This document shows positions 27,640 through 35,846 of a stretch of 64,000 nt of DNA, in pieces. A program made the translations under genes and the position numbers. The DNA is taken from positions 1 to 64,000 of the forward strand of contig JAIXQH010000062.1 in NCBI GenBank assembly GCA_027484055.1, in the 5' to 3' direction. Under the pieces are notes generated by a model. The model was not told the DNA's origin, ran no database searches, and saw only the letters and a program-made list of their open reading frames with translations. Numbering within the stretch: position 1 is the first letter of the stretch; each line of letters opens with the position of its first letter. Origin of the DNA: Verrucomicrobiaceae bacterium (GTDB lineage Bacteria > Verrucomicrobiota > Verrucomicrobiia > Verrucomicrobiales > Akkermansiaceae).

Positions 27640-28362
27640 TCAGATACCCGGCTTCATAGCCTCAAGGACCATGTTGCTCTGCCATTCGAAATCACGCTGA
27701 TCACGTGCTAGGCGGTCCACACCGCAAAGATGCGCATGCTCGCTTTGGCCAATTTCCTTGAAGGCGACATTCACAAATCCGACCGAAGTTAATAGAGACT
27801 CGATAGTCTCGTAGTCATAAATGAAAAGATGGCGCCAGTTTCTCACGAGATTATTCAATACGAATGTCGCCCTCGCTTCGTCAGCGTACGGCACCCATAA
27901 GTTTTGATGGGGAATGACGTAGGAATCCACAAACTTTACAAACTTCTCAGGATTAAACAAATCCGTGTAGAAACAAATATTTGGAGTGGACAAACGAAGG
28001 ATCCCTCCGGGCTTCAGTGTTCGCAGGCACTCAGCCATCATGGTCTTTCCATCGAGGTAGGTGAAGTGTTCAATCACATGTTCCGCTAGAATCGCGGTAA
28101 ATGTATTTTCCTGGAAAGGGAAGCGCTCTGTTACATCAAGGCACGCTACCTCTGACGATGGATGATAGTAGTCCGTATTCAACCAGCCTTTTGGATGATT
28201 AGATCCGCAAGCCAACTGAAGCTTCGGTGCAGTGTTGTCGATAAGGTAGTTGCTGATTATCCTGCGGTCTTTCCCTATAAGTTTTCGAAGTAGGAATCTT
28301 ATCTTATGTTTCAAAGCAACTGCGGCAACTTCCAGATGCATCAAACGGATTAATTGTTTCAT
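27640..28362 (-). CDS. Class I SAM-dependent methyltransferase
   Basis: 240 residues. The first motif is LQLACGSNHPKGWLNTDYY, in which the usual acidic-GxGxG loop is ACGS, as in many polysaccharide-locus enzymes. ILAEHVIEHFTYLDGKTMMAECLRTLKPGGILRLSTPN covers the post-I and IV motifs. The pattern resembles the methyltransferase-11/PrmA-like sugar methylases in capsule loci. Probably O-methylates a sugar or a terminal residue. AT-richer than the neighbouring acyltransferase gene. Confidence 0.8.
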   Translation of the reverse strand: MKQLIRLMHLEVAAVALKHKIRFLLRKLIGKDRRIISNYLIDNTAPKLQLACGSNHPKGWLNTDYYHPSSEVACLDVTERFPFQENTFTAILAEHVIEHFTYLDGKTMMAECLRTLKPGGILRLSTPNICFYTDLFNPEKFVKFVDSYVIPHQNLWVPYADEARATFVLNNLVRNWRHLFIYDYETIESLLTSVGFVNVAFKEIGQSEHAHLCGVDRLARDQRDFEWQSNMVLEAMKPGI

Positions 28363-28503
28363 TGGTATTTAGTGTTGGGAGCTGTGGATGAAGCTATGAT
28401 GAATCGGACCACTCATCAGTGGTGGAGACTGAGCGGAATTCGCAATAAATCGTTTACTGGAGAAGATCCGCTAAGGTAATACAGAATACGGACATAGTTT
28501 GCG

Positions 28504-29619
28504 TTAACGTAGTGTGTTTCTAAGCCAGCGCCGTACTTGCCTGGTTTGTCTTTCGAATAATAAGTATGATAGATATGAAACGATCATGCAGGCCGCGATC
28601 ACTCCGATGAACAGACAGACCGAGCCCGGCGTAAATCGGGTAGCGCGTTGCAGTCCCAATGATTTGAAAAGATGGAGCATGGGATTGTGAGTAAGATAGA
28701 GCGTGTATGAGAATGCTGCTAGCGCAGTGCCGAGCTTTTCAAGGCTGATCATTTCAGGGCTTGATGACGGACGAAGGATAAGCTGCTGGACGAGAAGCGC
28801 GCCTCCTGCGCAAAAGACGAGCTGGGCTGCTTCGTAGGAAATGAACAAGGCACTATACTTGGAGAAGACAGCATTGATGCTCGCTGTCTGCGCTTCGGAA
28901 AACACCTGCACTCCCATCATGCCGTAGATCAGCAAAAGGATCCCGGCGCACAGTCCGCTCCAACTCCTCTGCCGGGGACGTCCCGCCCATGCAAGGGCTC
29001 CGATGATCCAGCAAAACAGATAGACCGGCTTCAGAATGGTGAACAGCAGCAGTGACACCGTCGTGAGCAGCAACGAGGTTGCTCCCGCTTTACCTCGCAT
29101 CCCGAGGACCGCAGCAGAACCCGCGAGGACATAAAACCAAACTTCGTAGGAAAGCGACCAGAGCGGGTCATTTCCTGGGTAGGCTTCCACCGCGATGCCC
29201 TGGAGAAAGAACAGATTACCAAGAAAAGCTTGCGGATCTGTTTTTTGAAGGCCGCTGGCGTGGGCGATAATGACTGTTACTAAGAGTGCTGGGATGAAGG
29301 GGACCAGGATCCGGCAGCAGCGATCAATGGCATAATCACCCACGCTGAAGCTTCCATCCCTGAAACGTTCGATTGCCTTTCCGCCAACCAGAAATCCGCT
29401 CAGGACAAAAAAGACCAAAACTCCCTGTGTGCCGATGCGCGTGGCCATGTAAAACGCTGCCGTGATCCCATGCTGCTGGTCGGCGTCGATCAATCCATAA
29501 CTCGTGAAGGCGAAGGCCCGTGCATGTACCATCATCACCACGAAGGCAGCAAGAAAACGGCACCAATCCAGCCATGGCAGGTGGTTCGGCGGGGCGGTGC
29601 TGGCGTTAGGGACTGGCAT
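28504..29619 (-). CDS. Acyltransferase family 3 membrane protein (OafA/YrhL type)
   Basis: A polytopic O-acyltransferase that usually moves acetyl groups to exported sugars. Starting at the ATG at 29619 gives about 371 residues, beginning MPVPNASTAPPNHLPWLDWCRFLAAFVVMMVHARAF with the conserved first-helix R and H. VFFVLSGFLVGGKAIERF and YAIDRCCRILVPFIPALLV are the typical second and third segments, and about ten hydrophobic segments follow. A longer frame from 29748 would overlap the end of the STELLO-like gene and has no membrane pattern at its start, so it is rejected. Confidence 0.9.
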   Translation of the reverse strand: MPVPNASTAPPNHLPWLDWCRFLAAFVVMMVHARAFAFTSYGLIDADQQHGITAAFYMATRIGTQGVLVFFVLSGFLVGGKAIERFRDGSFSVGDYAIDRCCRILVPFIPALLVTVIIAHASGLQKTDPQAFLGNLFFLQGIAVEAYPGNDPLWSLSYEVWFYVLAGSAAVLGMRGKAGATSLLLTTVSLLLFTILKPVYLFCWIIGALAWAGRPRQRSWSGLCAGILLLIYGMMGVQVFSEAQTASINAVFSKYSALFISYEAAQLVFCAGGALLVQQLILRPSSSPEMISLEKLGTALAAFSYTLYLTHNPMLHLFKSLGLQRATRFTPGSVCLFIGVIAACMIVSYLSYLLFERQTRQVRRWLRNTLR

Positions 29620-29648
29620 GGAAGTGCTTATGCAAACGAATGCAACGG

Positions 29649-30686
29649 TCAGAGTGCCTTCAGCGTTTTCAGATCGGTAAGCCAAGCGTCGATCAAGGCG
29701 AGTTCCGCCGCGCCAACTACGCCGATTCCGATGAGCGCCTCGTAACACTTGCGGAGGTTTGCGCCGATCTGTGCCGGGTCTGCGGACAGCAGCAGGGTAT
29801 CGAGGGTTGTGATGATCCGTTCATTCTCAAGATAGCCCGGGATTTCATCTTCAAAGTCTTTGAGGAGGTTGTGTTCGTTGCGTTCCTGATAGACTGTCGC
29901 GGAATGGAAGGCGACGCGCCAGCCATACTCCCAAGCGATCCGTTGGGCGACAAAGCTGCGCCAGATATCCGTCATCCGAAAACTGCAGTGCGCGGGCAGG
30001 TAGAGCAGCGGATAGGCCGCGGGGAAGAAGGTGGTATTCTGGCTGTTAAAAGGGCACCACTGGCCCTTGCCTAGTAGCAGTGGACGTGCTCCCTTGAAAT
30101 TGAAGGGGAGCGGATAGAGCATCCGGTAAACCGCATCAACGTCCGGATTCTCGTCGGCCAGTCCTTGTTGGATAGGGCAGAGATTGGATCCGCCCGGTAG
30201 GCGGTCGCGCCGGTTCGCAGTTTCCGCGCGGGCGTCGCGCAAGGGGAATCCGCGGGGATAAATGAAATCGTCCGTGAACCAAGAGTAGGCGTTGGTCCAG
30301 CCTTCCGTCCGTGTGAGGTCGCCATCCATCTGCGGATTGCGTGCGCTCCAGAATGCTTCGCGGGGAAAGTTGTCGTCATCGGTCTCCACGATGAAGGCGG
30401 CCTTGCTGGTGATGGCGCTCAGATACGCGATGTTCTTGCGGGTGTAGGAGCGCTCAGGGCAGAGAGTTGCATAGGAGAACGGGAGTTTTTTTTGATCTTC
30501 AATGCCGAGATATTCGCATCCTTCCAAGGAAAAGTCAGAAGGGCTTTTGGTATCCCCAGTGACAATGAAGCGGGCACCATGCTTTAAGCAGCCTTCGGCG
30601 AGGCTACGTAAAACGGGATTGGGGGCGGAGATGCTAGTGACGACGAGTGCGCCTGCGGAAAAGGGAATGGCTTCGGGTGATTGCAT
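29649..30686 (-). CDS. STELLO/DUF288-like glycosyltransferase
   Basis: 345 residues that match the STELLO (DUF288) family, best known in plants and nematodes and found scattered in bacterial polysaccharide loci. VVTSISAPNPVLRSLAEGC opens the fold, and the DxD metal site is VETDDDNFPREAFW. The KNIAYLSAITSKAAFIVETDDDN arrangement, then PRGFPLRDARAE and WCPFNSQNTTFFPAAYPLLYLP fit that family. Activity is inferred as a GT-A type transferase. An A8 tract (30486-30493) lies in the coding sequence. The upstream neighbour 30724-31698 may be a functional partner. Confidence 0.8.
   Translation of the reverse strand: MQSPEAIPFSAGALVVTSISAPNPVLRSLAEGCLKHGARFIVTGDTKSPSDFSLEGCEYLGIEDQKKLPFSYATLCPERSYTRKNIAYLSAITSKAAFIVETDDDNFPREAFWSARNPQMDGDLTRTEGWTNAYSWFTDDFIYPRGFPLRDARAETANRRDRLPGGSNLCPIQQGLADENPDVDAVYRMLYPLPFNFKGARPLLLGKGQWCPFNSQNTTFFPAAYPLLYLPAHCSFRMTDIWRSFVAQRIAWEYGWRVAFHSATVYQERNEHNLLKDFEDEIPGYLENERIITTLDTLLLSADPAQIGANLRKCYEALIGIGVVGAAELALIDAWLTDLKTLKAL
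30486..30493 (-). repeat. A8 homopolymer in the STELLO-like gene
   Basis: Eight consecutive A (coding strand) inside codons for Gln-Lys-Lys of the STELLO-like gene. Tracts of this length can slip, but it is only modestly longer than expected by chance. Confidence 0.6.
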
Positions 30687-30723
30687 GGAGGTGATAATGT
30701 GGTTTGTTAGGCAAATGGTTATT

Positions 30724-31698
30724 TCAGGATTCTTGTTTCCACTTCGAGAGCTTCACCGGATGGAAATATAGAACGTCCTCTGGAAACTCCCTGATTAGGC
30801 GGGTTAGGTTGAACCCGTGTTGATTCTCGAAGTCGATGCGGTCGCTATCCTGCCACTGGAGTTCGATGCCGCGCATGCGCATGCGCCGTTTGGGATGCGG
30901 AGCATCGAAAAGTTCGCCGTATTCGAGCTCGGTCTGGACCCGGTCGTACGCAAGCACCATCGCCAGCGGAATGGCCGCTTCAACAAAAAGCTGCATCGCT
31001 GCGGTAGCTTCACAGTAACGCGCGAACTGATCCCAGCCTGCCTTGGGTAGGACGAGGAAATCCGAATAACCGTAAAAGAGCGGGTAGGGGACGTTTTTCG
31101 TGAAGCTTGAGAATAGCCGACGAGGATGTTGTCTTTCCGCGAACCAAGCGATAGCGGTCCCCAAGCTGGAAAGCCCGATTTTGGTCCAAAAAGGCGAGAG
31201 ATTTCTCAAACCCAAAGGGCGGTGCTCGATTCCGTATGGCTTGCTTCGTTCCAAGGCTTCATCGCGATTTGGGAGGAGGCGATGCCACTCGAGACCGTCG
31301 GCAAACAGGGCACGGTAAGTCGTGCGGGCGCGGGACCATGAAAGGGGGGCATCGAAAAGCGAGGCGAGGCCTTTGGTGTAAGCATCTTCCAATGGAAGTC
31401 CCATTTTCTGATGGAGGTTGCTTTGATCCAGCGAGGGATTCAGCAGCAAGTCATCACCCACCACCACGTAGCCGTCGCATTCGATTTGCTCGAGTCGCTT
31501 GCGTGCTTCGCCAAAAAATCCTTGATAGAGGTAGGAGCTGAAGTGAACCGAGATGACATCCGTTTCCTTCTCTTCCAAATCGTCGGCGAAAGGCATTAGA
31601 AACCGAATCGCTGTGAATTTTCCTGCGTAATACTCGCGGAGCGGCGGCAGGTTTTTGTCAAAGCGGTGGTTGAAGACAATAACGAGACAGAGTTTCAT
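30724..31698 (-). CDS. Protein of unknown family in the polysaccharide locus, possible glycosyltransferase
   Basis: 324 residues, no family recognised with confidence. It starts LCLVIVFNHRFDKNLPPLREYYAGKF, as some GT-A transferases do, and has an acidic GDDLLLNPSL pair that might bind metal. The C-terminus, EFPEDVLYFHPVKLSKWKQE, with the HPVKLS motif, recalls uncharacterised proteins found next to STELLO-like genes. It is directly upstream of the STELLO-like gene in transcription order (37 bases apart), so the two may act as a pair. No signal peptide or membrane segment is seen. Confidence 0.55.
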   Translation of the reverse strand: MKLCLVIVFNHRFDKNLPPLREYYAGKFTAIRFLMPFADDLEEKETDVISVHFSSYLYQGFFGEARKRLEQIECDGYVVVGDDLLLNPSLDQSNLHQKMGLPLEDAYTKGLASLFDAPLSWSRARTTYRALFADGLEWHRLLPNRDEALERSKPYGIEHRPLGLRNLSPFWTKIGLSSLGTAIAWFAERQHPRRLFSSFTKNVPYPLFYGYSDFLVLPKAGWDQFARYCEATAAMQLFVEAAIPLAMVLAYDRVQTELEYGELFDAPHPKRRMRMRGIELQWQDSDRIDFENQHGFNLTRLIREFPEDVLYFHPVKLSKWKQES

Positions 31699-31740
31699 GA
31701 AGGCAGGGCCGTGGGACGGACAATGGCAGAGTTCTTCATT

Positions 31741-32904
31741 CTAGGAACAAGCTTGATCGCACCATTGTATGAGATCTTGAAGTGAAGATGTAGCATTAAG
31801 GATATCATACTGATAGGAAAGACCACCTTGATAAGCGATCTGCTCGTAGCACGCGTTTAGGTAGCCGGGTTGGAAGATTTCTAGGACGGGGGTTCCAGAT
31901 CTTGCCCATAGGAGATTGGTCATTGCCGCGCCGTGGAGTCCAGCGACCGCAGGAGCTGCGCTCAGTGCGCGGATCTGTTCTAAGACGGTCAGAGAGCCGC
32001 AGTCGATGATGTGGAAGCCTTTCGATGAAAAATGTCCCTCGATCTCTTCGAGGTTACTGGGAAGCCGAGATGCGCCTCTGCGAGTCAGGAAGACAGGCGG
32101 GCCGCTGCCAGCATCGGCGAAATGGGGTGAGAATTTTCTCCGAAGCCATTCGTAACCGTGGGGATTCCATACGCCGGTCATTGCTGTGGGCGAGCAGAAA
32201 TAGAACCGCTCCGGTTGGACGCATTCTGCCGGGGCGGGTATGGCCTGATCTTCCAGACCGAGCAGGCGAATCGTTTCCGTAACAAATCTGGAAGGATTGG
32301 CGGGGATGAGGATCTTCGTGGTTTCGGGCAAACGATCGCGTACGGCGAGCCGGGTGAGGCCGTCTAGCAGCCAATGGAAATAATTTCGACCGTCATTCCA
32401 GTTTGAGAGGATGCTAGTCCATTCGCCGGCGAGCTTTACAGGGTCACTTGATATCATCTGGGCGCTCCACTTGTCCTCGGACAGTCGTCTGCGGGTCGGC
32501 AAATGATAAACCCCTTCTGAGCAGATCCGGTCGTACGGATCTCGCCAATGGAGCATCTTGCCAACCAAGCGAGCATCGGTGCTCTCCGTCCAGAAAATGG
32601 GCCATGGCTGGTGATCGTGCTGTCGAAACGCGGCCCGCTCCGTCATACTGCCCGGCGGGCACACCCCGGGTTCCTGCCGGTCCATGATGATGCTGCCCTT
32701 GATTTCGCCCTCAGCCAGCCGCTGGTAGGCGGAAAATTCCCCGCGCAAGGGACGAAAATTTCCCACGGATGGCAAATACCCGGCGACAGCGTGGGCGAAG
32801 CGCAGCGACTCGAGTGTGATGGATTTGATAGACAAGGGTGAGCAGTAGGGGTGTAGAGGAAGCGCGTTCATTCCGAGCGCTGTTGGCTCTGGGAACTGTG
32901 ACAA
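31741..32904 (-). CDS. GT61 family glycosyltransferase
   Basis: 387 residues of the GT61 / capsular polysaccharide biosynthesis DUF563 group. The central NYFHWLLDGLTRLAVRDRLP motif, followed by KILIPANPSRFVTETIRLLGLE, PPVFLTRRGASRLPSNLEEIE and the C-terminal GLHGAAMTNLLWARSGTPVLEIFQPGYLN with the G-x-x-GAxx-N-x-x-F pattern, are all typical. Some GT61 members add beta-1,2-xylose or GlcNAc; the acceptor here is unknown. UDP-xylose is at best two steps from the UDP-glucuronate made by the UGDH in this locus, but no UDP-xylose synthase is seen. Confidence 0.85.
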   Translation of the reverse strand: MSQFPEPTALGMNALPLHPYCSPLSIKSITLESLRFAHAVAGYLPSVGNFRPLRGEFSAYQRLAEGEIKGSIIMDRQEPGVCPPGSMTERAAFRQHDHQPWPIFWTESTDARLVGKMLHWRDPYDRICSEGVYHLPTRRRLSEDKWSAQMISSDPVKLAGEWTSILSNWNDGRNYFHWLLDGLTRLAVRDRLPETTKILIPANPSRFVTETIRLLGLEDQAIPAPAECVQPERFYFCSPTAMTGVWNPHGYEWLRRKFSPHFADAGSGPPVFLTRRGASRLPSNLEEIEGHFSSKGFHIIDCGSLTVLEQIRALSAAPAVAGLHGAAMTNLLWARSGTPVLEIFQPGYLNACYEQIAYQGGLSYQYDILNATSSLQDLIQWCDQACS

Positions 32905-32951
32905 TGGTGGGTGCGGTGGACAGAATTTCCTGCTACCTAGCTAACAGCATT

Positions 32952-33797
32952 TCAGCGCTCCTCATATTTTTTTCCGAAGGTGATTCGTTCCCGGAGGGTC
33001 TGCTCCACCGCTTGCATGGGTCTTGCGGCGAGCTCGATGACTTTTCCGACCGTCGTAGTGCGGGACTTCGTATTGAATACCTGCTTCAGAACCTGCGATG
33101 GATCGCGCTCGTTCCATGTTGGCTCACAGGTGCCAATCTCGATGCCTTTGATGCCATGCTTGAGACAGCAGAGATTGAGTAGGCTCTGGTCGTGGCGATG
33201 GCCTTTGAAATCCGGAGCTTCGTTTTTCACACAGATACTGGGATCGTCGCTGATGAGTTGGCGTTGTAAGCACCACGATAGCCACTCGCGGACGAATTCC
33301 CGAGTGGCCTCCTTGTTTCTCCAGAGAGAAAAGCTGGCTTGAATGGGGGCGGCCCGGCGGATGGTTTCTCTATCAACTCCAGTTCCAGCGAAGGCATCGT
33401 GTTTGGTCCAGACCGACATGGGGCCGTTCCAAGGGATAGAGATTCCCGGCATGATGTCCTGCTTATGTTCCTCCAGCCAGGAAACGAACGGGTCCAGCGG
33501 GGTGTTGAGTAGAATGTAGGGATATTTCCGCCCGGTGTCGCAGTAGAGGACGGTCTCGCCTTCTGCGATCGATTCGAGGGCTTTGAGAATGATAAAGGGT
33601 TTCCAAGCCCAGAAGCCCGAACCTCGCTCGGCGAGTGAGATGCCTGGTGCCATCCTTGTGAAGCCGGCAACATCGAGTTTTCTCGGATTCCAAGAAACAG
33701 CAGTTTCCACAACCCCGTTGGCGAGGGCGCTCGCGCCTAATACCAGTTGCCGATGCCGGTATTTTGCGGTGGCGTAAGATGTGAGGTGGAAGGGCAA
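32952..33797 (-). CDS. Putative glycosyltransferase-like capsular protein of unclassified family
   Basis: 281 residues. ERGSGFWAWKPFIILKALESI and VLYCDTGRKY with a CDTG aspartate suggest a GT-A-type fold, and WKPFII is a recurring motif in unclassified capsule proteins. The second half has HRHDQSLLNLCCLKHGI, similar to a conserved Q-S/D pattern in galactosyltransferase-like enzymes. No signal peptide or membrane span. The function is not known; a glycosyltransferase role is inferred from the locus and fold hints. Confidence 0.55.
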   Translation of the reverse strand: MPFHLTSYATAKYRHRQLVLGASALANGVVETAVSWNPRKLDVAGFTRMAPGISLAERGSGFWAWKPFIILKALESIAEGETVLYCDTGRKYPYILLNTPLDPFVSWLEEHKQDIMPGISIPWNGPMSVWTKHDAFAGTGVDRETIRRAAPIQASFSLWRNKEATREFVREWLSWCLQRQLISDDPSICVKNEAPDFKGHRHDQSLLNLCCLKHGIKGIEIGTCEPTWNERDPSQVLKQVFNTKSRTTTVGKVIELAARPMQAVEQTLRERITFGKKYEER

Positions 33798-33828
33798 AGG
33801 AGGACCAGTAGAGTCTTTGTGAATCAGG

Positions 33829-35001
33829 TCAGATTACGGACGTTTCGCCACGGGTCCCCCTTAGGATGGGCAGGGAAAAGTATCGATACACTAGTGCCGC
33901 CAATAATAGACTCGTGATTGCAGGGATCAGAACGCGCGCAGCGTAGATTTTCGGATCGCCGCCCGCATTGCCCAGCAGCGCTCCTGTGAAGAAAAACGCT
34001 GCCTGATGGAACAGATACCACTCGTAGCTAACCAGTCCGAACCATCGCAATAACCTGTTGTCGAGGAACCACTTGCCTGCGGCGGACGGGTTGCCAATGA
34101 AGGCGAGGAGGAATCCGCAGGAAACGAGAATGATGAGGTTGTTAATTTCCGTAAGCGCCTTGGGTGATCCCGGAGTGAGACCGAGGTGGCTTTTCCAGAC
34201 CAGTGCGATGGCGATTCCAATTAGCCCCAGAGGTGCTAGGCGGGTAAGGATCGCTGGAAGGGTGTTGCGGGCGTGAAGCCCTGCGATCAGGATGCCGACG
34301 GAAAAGGCATCGAGCTTTGACGGGAAGCTTACCTTGATGAGTGGGTTTAGGGAGAATCCGTTTCCGGTCACCTCGTAGATTTGTCTTGTGATGATAGGAA
34401 TGAGAAAAAAACCGAGACAAAGGATGATCAGCGAGTTGCGGTAACTTGTCTTCTTCAGGAGCAGGAACAGAAGCGGAAGAAGGATGTAGAAATGGACTTC
34501 AACGATGAGGCTCCACATCACTGGATTCAAACGACCGGATACAGGAAAGAAGAAAGAGTAGCCACAAAGCCATTGTAATGTTGTTTTGATATAGATACCA
34601 CTGTCACCGTAGAACAGCACATAGATTGGAGTGAGGATCAGTAGCGAAAGCACGAGCGGCGGCGCAATTTTCCAGAACCGCCTCCAAGTGTAGCGCTTGA
34701 GCTCCAGAGGAGTTCCTCTGAGTTTACCTTTCCAAAACGGCAGCGAGATCAAGAAACCCGAAAGCGCGAAGAAGATGGTGACGCCGTAGGTGCCGGCTCC
34801 AAAAATCCCGAAAATGAAGAGCGTGGTCGGCGATGCTTGCGGGTTTACGTAGAGGAGATGACAAGCGAGGACTAGAAGAATCGCGATCCCGCGTATGCCG
34901 TCGAGATAGCCATAGATCTGCGAACCTGCGGGTGTCACGTGCCAGCTTTCCAGCCAATCTTTTTTCGCCGCTTTCTGGTTCGTCAACGGTTTTCCGGACA
35001 T
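33829..35001 (-). CDS. Acyltransferase family 3 membrane protein (second copy)
   Basis: 390 residues with about ten membrane segments. The family pattern is clear: YLDGIRGIAILLVLACHLLYV with the conserved R and H, GVTIFFALSGFLISLPFWKG, WRRFWKIAPPLVLSLLIL, WSLIVEVHFYILLPLLFLLL. It overlaps the following SGNH gene by 19 bases, so an acyltransferase plus SGNH esterase/transferase pair is likely. Different from the copy at 28504-29619 in sequence, so it probably serves another acceptor position. Confidence 0.92.
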   Translation of the reverse strand: MSGKPLTNQKAAKKDWLESWHVTPAGSQIYGYLDGIRGIAILLVLACHLLYVNPQASPTTLFIFGIFGAGTYGVTIFFALSGFLISLPFWKGKLRGTPLELKRYTWRRFWKIAPPLVLSLLILTPIYVLFYGDSGIYIKTTLQWLCGYSFFFPVSGRLNPVMWSLIVEVHFYILLPLLFLLLKKTSYRNSLIILCLGFFLIPIITRQIYEVTGNGFSLNPLIKVSFPSKLDAFSVGILIAGLHARNTLPAILTRLAPLGLIGIAIALVWKSHLGLTPGSPKALTEINNLIILVSCGFLLAFIGNPSAAGKWFLDNRLLRWFGLVSYEWYLFHQAAFFFTGALLGNAGGDPKIYAARVLIPAITSLLLAALVYRYFSLPILRGTRGETSVI

Positions 35002-35726
35002 ACTTTGGAAAGGGTTTGGAAGAGGGGGTCGGCGATCGTCGCGTAGCCCAGATCGTTGAGGTGCTGGCCATCGAAAGTTAAGGCCGGATTGAGGACATCA
35101 CCTTTCGTCACAGGAGTTGTGATATCGAGGAATGTGAAGCCATTGCGTTGGGTCTCTTTGGCCAAGTGGTTGTTGAGATCACTGATCTTTGCGTTGATGG
35201 AGGAAAGGCTTTGTCCGCCGAGACCGCGACCGGCCGGAGGCAATGATAGAACAATCACGGGGCGTTGGGGAAATCGGGTTGTAATCACCTCGAACAGCTT
35301 GCGGAAAGAGGCCAGACATTCATCGACAGAGTCTCCCGCCGTTAGGTCGTTACTTCCGCTGAGAATCACCAGCGCGGAGGCTTTGTCAGGGTCGATTTGT
35401 TCGGCGATTTCAATCGCATCCGGGATACGCGACATGGATATGCCTAGGTTTCTGATCGGGAATCTTCCGCGAAAAAGTGTGTACCATTTCCCAAGTTCGA
35501 GGTGACTGTCTCCTAGGAGCAGCACCGGAGGGCATTTACCCAGCCATGGATTTGACGCTAGATCGTTCGCAAACCATTTGGTTCGGGAGCGAACCATCAT
35601 TTGGAGTTGCTCGCTGCCGAACGAAATTCCCACCTTGTTCATGATCCTGTCGCGTGAGAACCAGGCAAGAATTAGAAAAAGAAGCCAACCTGATGCCATC
35701 ACGACAAATAAGGTTTTTCTAAGCAT
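34983..35726 (-). CDS. SGNH/GDSL hydrolase, membrane-anchored
   Basis: 247 residues with an N-terminal anchor (TLFVVMASGWLLFLILAW). The four SGNH blocks are present: LLLGDSHLELG (Ser74), RNLGISMSRI, LSGSNDLTAGD (Asn of block III) and DGQHLNDLG (Asp219/His222). It has the layout of an active lipase/esterase-type enzyme. Its stop overlaps the start of the acyltransferase-3 gene by 19 bases. As a partner of that protein it may deacylate or acylate the polymer in the periplasm. Confidence 0.88.
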   Translation of the reverse strand: MLRKTLFVVMASGWLLFLILAWFSRDRIMNKVGISFGSEQLQMMVRSRTKWFANDLASNPWLGKCPPVLLLGDSHLELGKWYTLFRGRFPIRNLGISMSRIPDAIEIAEQIDPDKASALVILSGSNDLTAGDSVDECLASFRKLFEVITTRFPQRPVIVLSLPPAGRGLGGQSLSSINAKISDLNNHLAKETQRNGFTFLDITTPVTKGDVLNPALTFDGQHLNDLGYATIADPLFQTLSKVCPENR

Positions 35727-35846
35727 GGGTGAGGGAAATAATGAAAATTAAATTTTTATCTGCTATCCAGAATCATAAAGGCAATGACCCGCAGCAGGGC
35801 GGTGCAAATTAGAATTGCGACGCGCCGTCCGCTAACCAAAAATCAT

